Source of the DNA: Caryophanales bacterium UBA1744
Lineage (GTDB): Bacteria > Bacillota_I > Bacilli_A > RFN20 > CAG-826
NCBI GenBank assembly: GCA_002314915.1
Contig: DCHU01000042.1
Coordinates: forward strand, 1-11,219
Direction of reading: 5' to 3'
Length of the DNA: 11,219 bases
The position numbers were made by a program, and so were the translations under genes. Below, piece by piece: positions 5,609 through 11,219 of this stretch. How positions within the stretch are numbered: position 1 is the stretch's first letter; the number at the start of each line of letters is the position of its first letter. Under the pieces are notes generated by a model that was not told where the DNA came from, did no database searches, and saw only the letters and a list, made by a program, of their open reading frames with translations.

Positions 5609-7027
5609 TTACTGAGCTTTTGCTTTGATGTAAGCATCAATTGATGCTGCACCAGTCTTACCTGCGCCCATAGCGAGGATGACGGTAGCTGCACCTGTGA
5701 CTGCGTCACCACCTGCGAAGACTCCAGGTCTTGAGGTAGCGCCGTTCTCATCAGCGATGATACATCCGTGCTTATTTGTGTCTAAGCCTTCGGTTGTTGA
5801 CTTGATAAGTGGGTTTGGGTTGGTGCCAAGTGACATGATGACACAATCCATTTCCATCTCGTGCTCTGAACCTTCCTTGACGATTGGACGGCGTCTGCCT
5901 GCTTCGTCTGGTTCTCCGAGTTCCATATCAACGACTGTGATTGCTCTGACGTTGCCCTGCTCATCACCAAGGATTGCAGTTGGGTTTGTTAATGTCTTGA
6001 AGATGATGCCTTCTTCCATTGCGTGCTCGACTTCTTCCTTACGTGCAGGGAGTTCTTCGAGACCACGTCTGTAGATGATGTAGACTTCTTCAGCACCGAG
6101 TCTCTTTGCGACACGGCATGCGTCCATAGCGACGTTACCGCCACCGACGACTGCGACTTTGTGTCCGTGGAAGATTGGGGTTCTTGAATCTTCCTTGTAA
6201 GCCTTCATGAGGTTAGTTCTAGTTAAGATTTCGTTAGCGGAGAAGACGCCTTTGTAGTTCTCACCTGGGATGCCCATGAACTTTGGAAGTCCTGCGCCTG
6301 ATCCGATGAAGACTGCTTCGAATCCCATCTCATCCATTAATTCATCGATAGTGATTGTCTTACCGATGACGACGTTTGTCTCAACCTTGACGCCCTGAGC
6401 GACTAAGTTGTCGACTTCCTTCTGGACGATGGTCTTTGGAAGACGGAATTCTGGGATACCGTAAACGAGAACGCCACCTGCAAGGTGGAGAGCCTCGAAG
6501 ATTGTGATTTCATAGCCGAGTTTGACTAAGTCACCAGCGCATGAGAGTCCTGCAGGACCTGAGCCGATGATTGCGACCTTATGGCCGTTTGTTGCTGGCT
6601 TCTCAGATGCTGCAGCAGCATGTGAGTTGTGATAGTCAGCGACGAATCTTTCAAGACGTCCGATACCGACTGCTTCTGAGTCGATTTTTGGATTGCCTCT
6701 CTGGATGTTTCTTGTGCACTTTCCTTCGCACTGTGATTCCTGTGGGCAGACACGTCCACAAACAGCTGGAAGTGATGATGACTGATAGATGATCTGGAAT
6801 GCGCCTTCGAAGTCGCCTTCTGCGACTTTAGCAATGAATGCTGGGATGTTGATGTGAACTGGGCACTTGTCAACGCAAGGCTTGTTCTTGCAGTTTAAGC
6901 ATCTCTTTGCTTCATCAATTGCCATTTCTTCGGTGTAACCGGTAGCAACTTCTAAGAAGTTTTTATTACGAACGTTTGGTTCCTGACAAGGCATTGGGTT
7001 CTTGTCTTTTCTCATGTTGAAAGCCAT
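5609..7027 (-). CDS. nfnB: NfnB: large subunit of NADH-dependent ferredoxin:NADP+ oxidoreductase
   Basis: A 472-residue cytoplasmic flavoprotein. The N-terminus holds two [4Fe-4S] cysteine sets: C43, C46, C51, C55 and C90, C94, C100, C104. The FAD site is at GSGPAG (155-160) and the second nucleotide site at GGGNVAMD (295-302), followed by YRR. A terminal FAD motif, GVFAGGDAVTGAATV, lies near the C-terminus. The same fold is used by the glutamate synthase small subunit, and such genes are often annotated that way. No glutamate synthase large subunit is present, whereas an NfnA gene ends 2 nt upstream, so the bifurcating Nfn complex is the better call. Nfn couples reduced ferredoxin and NADH to make two NADPH, reversibly. 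Translation uses a perfect AGGAGGT site 9 nt before the ATG, placed inside the end of nfnA. Confidence 0.93.
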   Translation of the reverse strand: MAFNMRKDKNPMPCQEPNVRNKNFLEVATGYTEEMAIDEAKRCLNCKNKPCVDKCPVHINIPAFIAKVAEGDFEGAFQIIYQSSSLPAVCGRVCPQESQCEGKCTRNIQRGNPKIDSEAVGIGRLERFVADYHNSHAAAASEKPATNGHKVAIIGSGPAGLSCAGDLVKLGYEITIFEALHLAGGVLVYGIPEFRLPKTIVQKEVDNLVAQGVKVETNVVIGKTITIDELMDEMGFEAVFIGSGAGLPKFMGIPGENYKGVFSANEILTRTNLMKAYKEDSRTPIFHGHKVAVVGGGNVAMDACRVAKRLGAEEVYIIYRRGLEELPARKEEVEHAMEEGIIFKTLTNPTAILGDEQGNVRAITVVDMELGEPDEAGRRRPIVKEGSEHEMEMDCVIMSLGTNPNPLIKSTTEGLDTNKHGCIIADENGATSRPGVFAGGDAVTGAATVILAMGAGKTGAASIDAYIKAKAQ

Positions 7028-7029
7028 TG

Positions 7030-7872
7030 TTATTTGACCTCCTGTTTATAAAGGTTGCAGAATCTATCTCTTTCTTTCTGCTCGAATTCAGCATACTGGC
7101 GGCCACGTGCCATCGCTTCGTCGAAGTCGACCTCGAATCCGTCGAAGTCAGGTCCATCAACGCAAGCGAACTTGGTCTTGCCACCGACTGTTAAACGGCA
7201 TCCGCCGCACATGCCTGTTCCGTCGATCATGATTGGGTTCATGGAAACGGTTGTCTTGATGTTGTACTGCTTTGTGAGCTTAACAACGAACTTCATCATG
7301 ATTAATGGTCCGATTGTGATGACTTCATCATAAACGTTGCCAGCATCGATGAGTTCCTGGAGAGCGTTTGTAACAACACCCTTTGTTCCAGCTGATCCGT
7401 CATCAGACATAAGTCTGAATTCCTTTGAGCACTCTGCGAATTCTTTTTCGAGAATGACTAAATCTTTGTTTCTGAAACCGATTATTGAGTGGACTTCACA
7501 GCCTCTGTCAGCGAGTTCTTTAGCGATTGGGTATGCGATAGCGCATCCGACACCACCACCGACGACGCAAACTTTCTTGAGTCCTTCGATTTCTGTTGGT
7601 CTTCCTAATGGGCCGACGAAGTCATGGACATAGTCGCCTTCATTAAGGGTGTTGAGGACCATTGTTGATCCGCCAACGATCTGGAAGATGATTCTAACTG
7701 TTCCAGCCTCTCTGTCGTAACCTGCGACTGTGAGAGGAATTCTTTCGCCGTCTTCTGTAGCGCGGACGATGATGAACTGTCCTGGCTGAGCTTTCTTGGC
7801 GATGAATGGAGCCTCAATGTCGAACAATGTGACTGTTGGGTTGAGGTTCACTTTCTTTACAATCTTATTCAT
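7030..7872 (-). CDS. nfnA: NfnA: small subunit of NADH-dependent ferredoxin:NADP+ oxidoreductase
   Basis: A 280-residue subunit of the ferredoxin-NADP+ reductase / dihydroorotate dehydrogenase PyrK superfamily. The flavin-binding barrel contains the GERIPLT segment (42-48). The NAD-binding half has VVGGGVGCAIAYP at about 103-115. The [2Fe-2S] site is DGTGMCGGCR followed by FACVDGPDF, giving C222, C225 and C237 with D217 as the likely fourth ligand; aspartate at this position is characteristic of NfnA rather than PyrK. It pairs with NfnB encoded immediately downstream and binds NADH and the first flavin. GGAGG lies 6 nt before the ATG. It follows nadK by 18 nt in the same direction. Similar subunits also serve in sulfide dehydrogenase, the older name for the same enzyme. 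Confidence 0.93.
   Translation of the reverse strand: MNKIVKKVNLNPTVTLFDIEAPFIAKKAQPGQFIIVRATEDGERIPLTVAGYDREAGTVRIIFQIVGGSTMVLNTLNEGDYVHDFVGPLGRPTEIEGLKKVCVVGGGVGCAIAYPIAKELADRGCEVHSIIGFRNKDLVILEKEFAECSKEFRLMSDDGSAGTKGVVTNALQELIDAGNVYDEVITIGPLIMMKFVVKLTKQYNIKTTVSMNPIMIDGTGMCGGCRLTVGGKTKFACVDGPDFDGFEVDFDEAMARGRQYAEFEQKERDRFCNLYKQEVK
7037..7043 (-). promoter_or_regulatory. Consensus ribosome-binding site for nfnB inside nfnA
   Basis: AGGAGGT on the minus strand, 9 nt before the nfnB ATG. It overlaps the last codons of nfnA (encoding QEV), so nfnB can be initiated efficiently right after nfnA ends. This suits the 1:1 stoichiometry of the heterodimer. Confidence 0.85.
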
Positions 7873-7890
7873 TTTCTGCCTCCGATAAGA

Positions 7891-8751
7891 TTATTTCACA
7901 AATGTGTTGGTAACCTTGAAGATCGGCTCATAGAGCGATGAGTTCAGGTTTACCTTAATGATGTTGAGCGTCTTGCTGCCTTTGGCGACCTTCAGGACAT
8001 CTCCCGGTTCGATTGGAAGGAGTTCTGCTCCATCGATTTCGATGTTAGGGATGTAATCGCTGATCTTGTGCTGACCGATGCTCATCGTGATGACGTCTTC
8101 ACTACTTACAACCAAGGACGTGATTGTCTTTAATTGTGCGCATATTGGCGTGATAACGAAGGAGTTTGCGGTTGGAATCAAGAGAGGTCCACCACTTGAT
8201 AGGTTGTAGGCGCTCGAGCCTGTTGGAGTTGCGATTATCAATCCGTCTGCAAAGAATGATGTTTCATTGGAGTCGTTGATGCTGATATGTATGTCCAACA
8301 TCTTTAAGCTTGTTCCTCTGAGGATGACGATGTCGTTGAATGCGAATACGTTCTTGACCTCACCGTTTAATTTGGTAAGCGTTCCCTCCAAAGACACACG
8401 CTTCTCGACTTTGTAATCACCTGCGATGATTTTATCAATCGCTTCCTCGTATGCATCCGGCTGAGCTTCCGCTAAGCATCCGACACGTCCGAGATTGATT
8501 CCAAGGATTGGGAAGTCATAGTTCTTGTATTTCTTAGCCTTGCCTAAAATCGTTCCATCTCCACCGAGAACGATGGCGAATGAGATACTAGCAAGTTCAT
8601 TTGAAGAGACTGGTTTAGCTCCTTTTACCTTCAAAGCGAGTTCTTCTTCGAGGAATACCTCAACTCCCTTTGAGGATAAATATGAAGCGACGCCTGATGT
8701 GATGGATAAATCAACATCTTTAATCTCGTTTACAAGGATCAATACTTTCAT
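7891..8751 (-). CDS. nadK: NAD kinase
   Basis: A 286-residue cytoplasmic kinase that phosphorylates NAD+ to NADP+ with ATP or polyphosphate. Motifs in order: GGDGT (63-67), GINLGRVGCLAEA (about 84-96, the family's GxNxGxLGFL segment), FNDIVILRG (about 137-145), and DGLIIATPTGSSAYNLSSGGP. The catalytic Asp is D65. The start at 8751 is the ATG; a TTG directly before it would add one residue and is less likely. The ribosome-binding site is weak (AGAAG, about 5-6 nt upstream). It is the first gene of nadK-nfnA-nfnB. The order is functionally consistent: the kinase supplies NADP+, which the Nfn complex reduces to NADPH. Confidence 0.95.
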   Translation of the reverse strand: MKVLILVNEIKDVDLSITSGVASYLSSKGVEVFLEEELALKVKGAKPVSSNELASISFAIVLGGDGTILGKAKKYKNYDFPILGINLGRVGCLAEAQPDAYEEAIDKIIAGDYKVEKRVSLEGTLTKLNGEVKNVFAFNDIVILRGTSLKMLDIHISINDSNETSFFADGLIIATPTGSSAYNLSSGGPLLIPTANSFVITPICAQLKTITSLVVSSEDVITMSIGQHKISDYIPNIEIDGAELLPIEPGDVLKVAKGSKTLNIIKVNLNSSLYEPIFKVTNTFVK

Positions 8752-8787
8752 CAATTCTTCTATAAGCCGTATTAAAACGCTTCTCCT

Positions 8788-8802
8788 GTACCTAAATGGT
8801 AC
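8788..8802. repeat. Inverted repeat GTACC-N5-GGTAC in the nadK leader
   Basis: GTACC (8788-8792) and GGTAC (8798-8802) are perfect inverted copies around TAAAT, 36 nt upstream of the nadK start. It lies at or just after the predicted transcription start, so it could be an operator or a small leader hairpin. There is no T-run to make it a terminator. A chance occurrence is possible. Confidence 0.3.
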
Positions 8803-8808
8803 GTCGGT

Positions 8809-8838
8809 ATTGTATAACTAAAAAGTACAAAATGAGAA
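8809..8838 (-). promoter_or_regulatory. Possible promoter for the nadK-nfnAB operon
   Basis: On the minus strand, TTCTCA (8838-8833) and TACAAT (8814-8809) are 18 nt apart, giving 4/6 and 5/6 matches. Transcription would start near 8802. This is the best of several weak candidates upstream of nadK. Confidence 0.35.
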
Positions 8839-9002
8839 GAATTAAGTAATCCTTTACCGATATACTTATATTTAGCCGGAACTAACCGAACAAATTGTTT
8901 AGCAATTATCTCAATAAACACTTAAAAATAAGGAACAAAAAATCCGTTTTGTAACTTATTTGAATTTCTTGACTTTTTCTTAAGAAATATTTCATTTTTT
9001 CG

Positions 9003-9031
9003 TTGATTAGTATTGTCTAACGAATAATAAT
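9003..9031 (+). promoter_or_regulatory. Possible promoter for the small lipoprotein gene
   Basis: TTGATT (9003-9008) and AATAAT (9026-9031) are 17 nt apart. Transcription would begin near 9038, giving a leader of about 50 nt that contains the GGCAG/CTGCC stem and the ribosome-binding site AGGAGA (9074-9079, 9 nt before the ATG). Confidence 0.4.
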
Positions 9032-9088
9032 ATTGCCAAAGGCAGAGACATTCGATCCTGCCCATATTTATTTAGGAGAAAAAACACA

Positions 9089-9445
9089 ATGAAAAAAGGA
9101 TTCAAATTCTTAGCACTCGCATGTGCAGGACTCATGCTCGTTGGATGCGGCGTCTCACAGAAGACAGCTGACAGCATCAACGCAGCAGCAGCTACACAGG
9201 ACACAAAGGACGACTGGACCGTCGAAAAGTGCAAAAAGCAGCTTGGCGAACCAACATATGACCTCACAGTCACAGTCATGGGCTCAACAAACGGATCAAT
9301 GATCTGGGTTGTCGGTTGCAAGAACGCTGAAGATGTCTCAAAGAAGCAGGAAGCTGGTAAGGAACTCAAGGCTCTCACAGTCGTTATCCTCAACGGTGTT
9401 GCTAAGAGCGCTTCATACGACACATACAAGGCAGAAAGCAAATAA
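9089..9445 (+). CDS. Small lipoprotein of unknown function, probably highly expressed
   Basis: A 118-residue exported lipoprotein. The signal peptide MKKGFKFLALACAGLMLVGC ends in a clear lipobox, with C20 lipidated. A short Ala/Asp-rich linker follows, then a compact domain of about 75 residues. Its 'W-x-x-E-K-C-K-K-Q-L-G-E-P-T' segment recalls the start of SmpA/OmlA or BLIP-like repeats, where such a helix and turn precede a beta sheet; this is only a resemblance. C48 and C77 could form a disulfide. Codon choice differs from most neighbours: many C-ending codons (CTC, ACA/GTC, ATC, AAG), a good ribosome-binding site and its own strong terminator, all suggesting high expression. It is the only plus-strand gene in the right half. 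Function unknown. Confidence 0.88.
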   Translation: MKKGFKFLALACAGLMLVGCGVSQKTADSINAAAATQDTKDDWTVEKCKKQLGEPTYDLTVTVMGSTNGSMIWVVGCKNAEDVSKKQEAGKELKALTVVILNGVAKSASYDTYKAESK

Positions 9446-9471
9446 GCTTTAACCTTAAAAGCAAAAAACTT

Positions 9472-9498
9472 AAGCACTCCAATCGGGGTGCTTTTTTT
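9472..9498 (+). terminator. Intrinsic terminator of the small lipoprotein gene
   Basis: AAGCACTCC (9472-9480) pairs with GGGGTGCTT (9485-9493) over 9 bp with one T-G wobble and an AATC loop. A run of seven to eight T residues follows, to 9498. It starts 27 nt after the stop codon. Confidence 0.93.
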
Positions 9499-9524
9499 CA
9501 TGCCCCTTTATATATAAAAGATAT

Positions 9525-9553
9525 AAGAAAAGAGCCTAACTCTCGCTAGGCTC
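9525..9553 (-). terminator. Intrinsic terminator of the cyclophilin gene
   Basis: GAGCCTA (9532-9538) and TAGGCTC (9547-9553) form a perfect 7-bp stem with an 8-nt loop. On the minus strand it is followed by TTTTCTTATATCTTTT. It lies 12 nt beyond the cyclophilin stop. Confidence 0.85.
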
Positions 9554-9564
9554 CACTGCTTTCC

Positions 9565-10098
9565 TTATTTGATTTTTGGGAAATCGTTTTCTGGTTCGTC
9601 AATGACTTCGACTTTCTCGATAACGAACTGCTCATATGGGAAGTCTTCAGGGATGTTTGGATAATGCTTATATGTACGGCATGTAGCAATCTTATCTAAA
9701 ACATCAAATCCATCGATCATCTTACCGAATGCGGCATATTCTCCATCAAGGAATGTTGCGGCCTTGTGGCAGACGAAGAACTGAGCGCATGCAGAATCCT
9801 TGACCATTGTTCTTGCCATTGAGATAACGCCTCTTTCGTGAGAGATTTCATTATTTACTCCATTTGACTTGAACTCACCTTTGATTGAGTACTCAGGTTC
9901 GCAGGCTTTAATCTTGCCATTCACGAGTTTGTAGCCACCGCACTGAATCATGAATCCTTTGATGACTCTGTGGTAGATGACGCCTTCATAGAATCCACTT
10001 CTAGCGAGTTCGCAGAAGTTCGCTGCGCTCATTGGAGCGTTCTTATAATCTAATTCGAAGCTCATGACTCCGAGGTCTTTGATATGAATCTTAATCAT
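9565..10098 (-). CDS. Cyclophilin-type peptidyl-prolyl cis-trans isomerase
   Basis: A 177-residue single-domain cyclophilin that catalyses cis-trans isomerisation of Xaa-Pro bonds during folding. The family core is clear: YHRVIKGFMIQCGG (about 42-55), with the catalytic Arg in HRV; RGVISMART (about 89-97); SACAQFFVCH (about 102-111); and FLDGEYAAFGKMIDG. There is no signal peptide or lipobox, so it should be cytoplasmic. The length is normal for compact bacterial cyclophilins. AAGGA lies 10 nt before the ATG. The gene stands between two terminators, about 28 nt after the one ending the DUF4867 unit. A promoter of its own would have to overlap that hairpin, or the gene depends on read-through; I found no good promoter. 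Confidence 0.94.
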   Translation of the reverse strand: MIKIHIKDLGVMSFELDYKNAPMSAANFCELARSGFYEGVIYHRVIKGFMIQCGGYKLVNGKIKACEPEYSIKGEFKSNGVNNEISHERGVISMARTMVKDSACAQFFVCHKAATFLDGEYAAFGKMIDGFDVLDKIATCRTYKHYPNIPEDFPYEQFVIEKVEVIDEPENDFPKIK

Positions 10099-10117
10099 TT
10101 CTCTATTTTCCTTATTT

Positions 10118-10152
10118 TTAATAAAACAACAGGCTGGATAACCAACCTGTTG
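10118..10152 (-). terminator. Intrinsic terminator of the isomerase-DUF4867 unit
   Basis: CAACAGG (10127-10133) pairs with CCTGTTG (10146-10152). After one C-A mismatch, TGG/CCA adds 3 bp around an ATAA loop. On the minus strand TTTTATTAAAAA follows, a moderate U-tract interrupted by A. Confidence 0.72.
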
Positions 10153-10193
10153 CTAATTTTAGAGTAGTTTTCAGCTTATATCTAGCCAATTAA

Positions 10194-10796
10194 CTAGATG
10201 CTGAGGTTTTCACCCACTAAACCGACGTATGCGCCTTTCTTAGCCTCATTCGTATCTGGGTGTGCGAGTAACCACTTGTTGGTCATCCAGAGGGATGGCT
10301 CAAGAGGTGAGGTTAATGGAGCAACGTTTGTGCCTCTAGGAAGGACGACTAAGACTCTAAAGCCTTTGCCATCGACTCCGCATGGAGCGTAGTGAAGGGT
10401 TGTTGCGAACACTTCAACCATGACGTTTGCAGGAGCTTTGAATGCCACGACCTTTGAGGTGTCGAGCTTGCCATCAACGATTTCTCCACGTCTTGCGACG
10501 AGAAGGATGAATTCATCGTTTGAGAGGTTGAACTCTGAGTCTCTATGATACTCGAGGCAGTTGAGCTTGTTGTTGTGTCCGTTGCAGTAACCGACCTGAA
10601 CTGGAAGTCCACCGTAGTAAACTTCGTTTAAGTTCTTCCATGAAGCAGTCTTTTCGAAGTCTGCATCATGTGGGACGTACATTGTGTTTTCAGGACATGG
10701 TTTGTCCTTAAGGATCTCGACTAAATCAGCGAAGTCACCTTTGATGATTTTGCCGTACTCAGCGAATTCTTTGTCAAAAACGCTATAGATCTTCAT
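10194..10796 (-). CDS. DUF4867 family protein
   Basis: A 200-residue cytoplasmic protein that matches the DUF4867 family: a 'FxxYGKIIKG' start, YGGLPVQVGYCNGHNNKLNCLEYHRDSE as the central signature (about 61-88), and VFATTLHYAPCG (about 129-140). The H-x-D/E-rich pattern and strand-rich profile suggest a cupin-like beta barrel with a metal site, possibly from C80, E82, H84 and H134; this is inference. The function is not established. DUF4867 genes often accompany fucose-isomerase-like genes, as here: the isomerase stop is 3 nt upstream and a GAGGA site lies 7 nt before the ATG. A role as an isomerase accessory or a sugar-handling enzyme in the same pathway is plausible. It ends before a terminator. 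Confidence 0.85.
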   Translation of the reverse strand: MKIYSVFDKEFAEYGKIIKGDFADLVEILKDKPCPENTMYVPHDADFEKTASWKNLNEVYYGGLPVQVGYCNGHNNKLNCLEYHRDSEFNLSNDEFILLVARRGEIVDGKLDTSKVVAFKAPANVMVEVFATTLHYAPCGVDGKGFRVLVVLPRGTNVAPLTSPLEPSLWMTNKWLLAHPDTNEAKKGAYVGLVGENLSI

Positions 10797-10799
10797 AAA

Positions 10800-11219
10800 T
10801 TAGTCCTCAAATGGGTTCTCTGTTGGATATGGGACGCCCTTTGGCTGGTTGTAGCCGACCTTCTCAGCACCGAGGTACTTGAAGACTTCGAACAATGCCT
10901 TTCCGTGGTGGCCGAATGCGACTGCACCGTGGTGTGGGAATCCGTTCTCAACTAAGACATGGCGGTAGAATCTCTTCATTTCGTGGATAGCGAAGACACC
11001 GATTGAACCGAATGAGTGTGTTGCAACTGGTAAGACTTCTCCGTCAGCGACATAGGAGTAGAGATGTCCATCTGCGGTTGACTGTAATCTGAAGAATGTG
11101 ATGTCACCTGGCTTGATGTCACCTTCGAGTGTTCCCTGTGTAACCTCGACTGGTAAGGCTCTAGCCATAATCTTCTGGTATTTCATTGTTGGCTTGCAGA
11201 GGAGTTTGCTGCATGTGTT
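10800..11219 (-). CDS. L-fucose/L-arabinose isomerase-like protein, C-terminal part
   Basis: The frame is open to the right edge (NTCSKLLCKPTMKYQK... on the minus strand), so this is the last 139 residues of a longer protein; the ATG at 11186 is internal. The segment contains PGDITFFRLQ, a GxIGVFAIHEMKRFYRHVLVENGFPHH stretch and GAVAFGHHGKALFEVFKYLG. These resemble the C-terminal domain of fucose isomerase-family enzymes, where a 'FPHH' histidine lies near the active site. Family members interconvert aldoses and ketoses (L-fucose/L-fuculose and others) using Mn2+. It is translationally adjacent to the DUF4867 gene downstream. Full length is usually about 480-590 residues, so most of the enzyme, including the metal ligands, lies outside the window. 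The sugar cannot be named from this part. Confidence 0.78.
   Translation of the reverse strand, partial: NTCSKLLCKPTMKYQKIMARALPVEVTQGTLEGDIKPGDITFFRLQSTADGHLYSYVADGEVLPVATHSFGSIGVFAIHEMKRFYRHVLVENGFPHHGAVAFGHHGKALFEVFKYLGAEKVGYNQPKGVPYPTENPFED

Larger units (their letters stand above)
8752..9088. other. AT-rich 337-bp divergent intergenic region
   Basis: No coding frame with a credible start and ribosome-binding site was found here. The region separates nadK (minus) from a small lipoprotein gene (plus) and must hold both promoters. Besides the promoter candidates listed separately, it contains several short palindromes: TTTCTTAAGAAA (8976-8987), GAAATATTTC (8984-8993) and ACAAAA/TTTTGT arms (8935-8940 / 8947-8952). 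A GGCAG/CTGCC stem (9041-9045 / 9059-9063) would fall in the lipoprotein leader. None matches a riboswitch or small-RNA class that I recognise. Confidence 0.6.

Noticed and set aside
5679..6074. 131-codon plus-strand open frame inside nfnB
   Set aside because: It lies wholly antisense to a well-supported conserved gene, and the translation is Ser/Pro-rich low-complexity typical of a shadow frame.
5609..7027. Annotation as glutamate synthase small subunit
   Set aside because: The sequence alone permits it, but no large subunit is near and the NfnA gene is directly upstream, which identifies the Nfn complex.
9007..9501. 164-codon minus-strand open frame covering the small lipoprotein gene
   Set aside because: It is antisense to a gene with lipobox, ribosome-binding site and terminator. 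It arises from the biased codon use of that gene, crosses its terminator and has no family-like sequence or ribosome-binding site.
10180..10199. ATCTAG/CTAGAT 6-bp inverted repeat at the DUF4867 stop codon
   Set aside because: It has no T-run and is AT-rich; the real terminator is further downstream at 10118-10152.

Overview
The window looks like part of a chromosome from an anaerobic, low-to-moderate-GC Gram-positive bacterium (Bacillota, possibly a gut Bacilli/Erysipelotrichia-like or RF39-like lineage). The pointers are strong AGGAGG-type ribosome-binding sites, lipoproteins with classical lipoboxes, short intrinsic terminators, an electron-bifurcating NfnAB pair, and a DUF4867 gene next to a fucose-isomerase-like gene. 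The standard code seems to be used: TGG encodes Trp and TGA is a stop. The lineage is inferred from gene content only. No rRNA, tRNA, CRISPR array, insertion sequence or phage gene was seen.

Layout. Positions 1-1304 (minus): an iron-containing alcohol dehydrogenase whose stop overlaps (ATGA) the start of a galactose mutarotase that runs off the left edge. Positions 1432-2274 (plus): a TlpA/thioredoxin-like lipoprotein that converges on the next unit across a shared bidirectional terminator. Positions 2300-4932 (minus): a three-gene unit with a small SpoT-like HD hydrolase, a tocopherol-cyclase-like protein and a zinc-dependent phospholipase C-like protein. Positions 5066-5546 (minus): a decayed toxin-antitoxin module. 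The Phd/YefM-type antitoxin is frameshifted at an A5 tract, and only about 37 codons of a RelE-like toxin remain. Positions 5562-8751 (minus): an NADP(H) operon, nadK-nfnA-nfnB, with a clear terminator. Positions 8752-9088: an AT-rich intergenic region with several palindromes. Positions 9089-9498 (plus): a small lipoprotein with its own terminator. Positions 9525-10098 (minus): a cyclophilin-type peptidyl-prolyl isomerase. Positions 10118-11219 (minus): a DUF4867 protein preceded by the C-terminal part of a fucose-isomerase-like enzyme that enters from the right edge.

How the genes fit together. The nadK-nfnAB operon is the most coherent unit: NAD kinase makes NADP+, and NfnAB reduces it to NADPH using reduced ferredoxin and NADH. 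The two ends of the window carry sugar or aldehyde genes (mutarotase, Fe-ADH, isomerase, DUF4867), but nothing here shows that they share a substrate. The most informative discoveries are the toxin-antitoxin relic, whose two lesions can be read directly from the sequence, and the uncharacterised HD hydrolase / tocopherol-cyclase-like / phospholipase-like operon.
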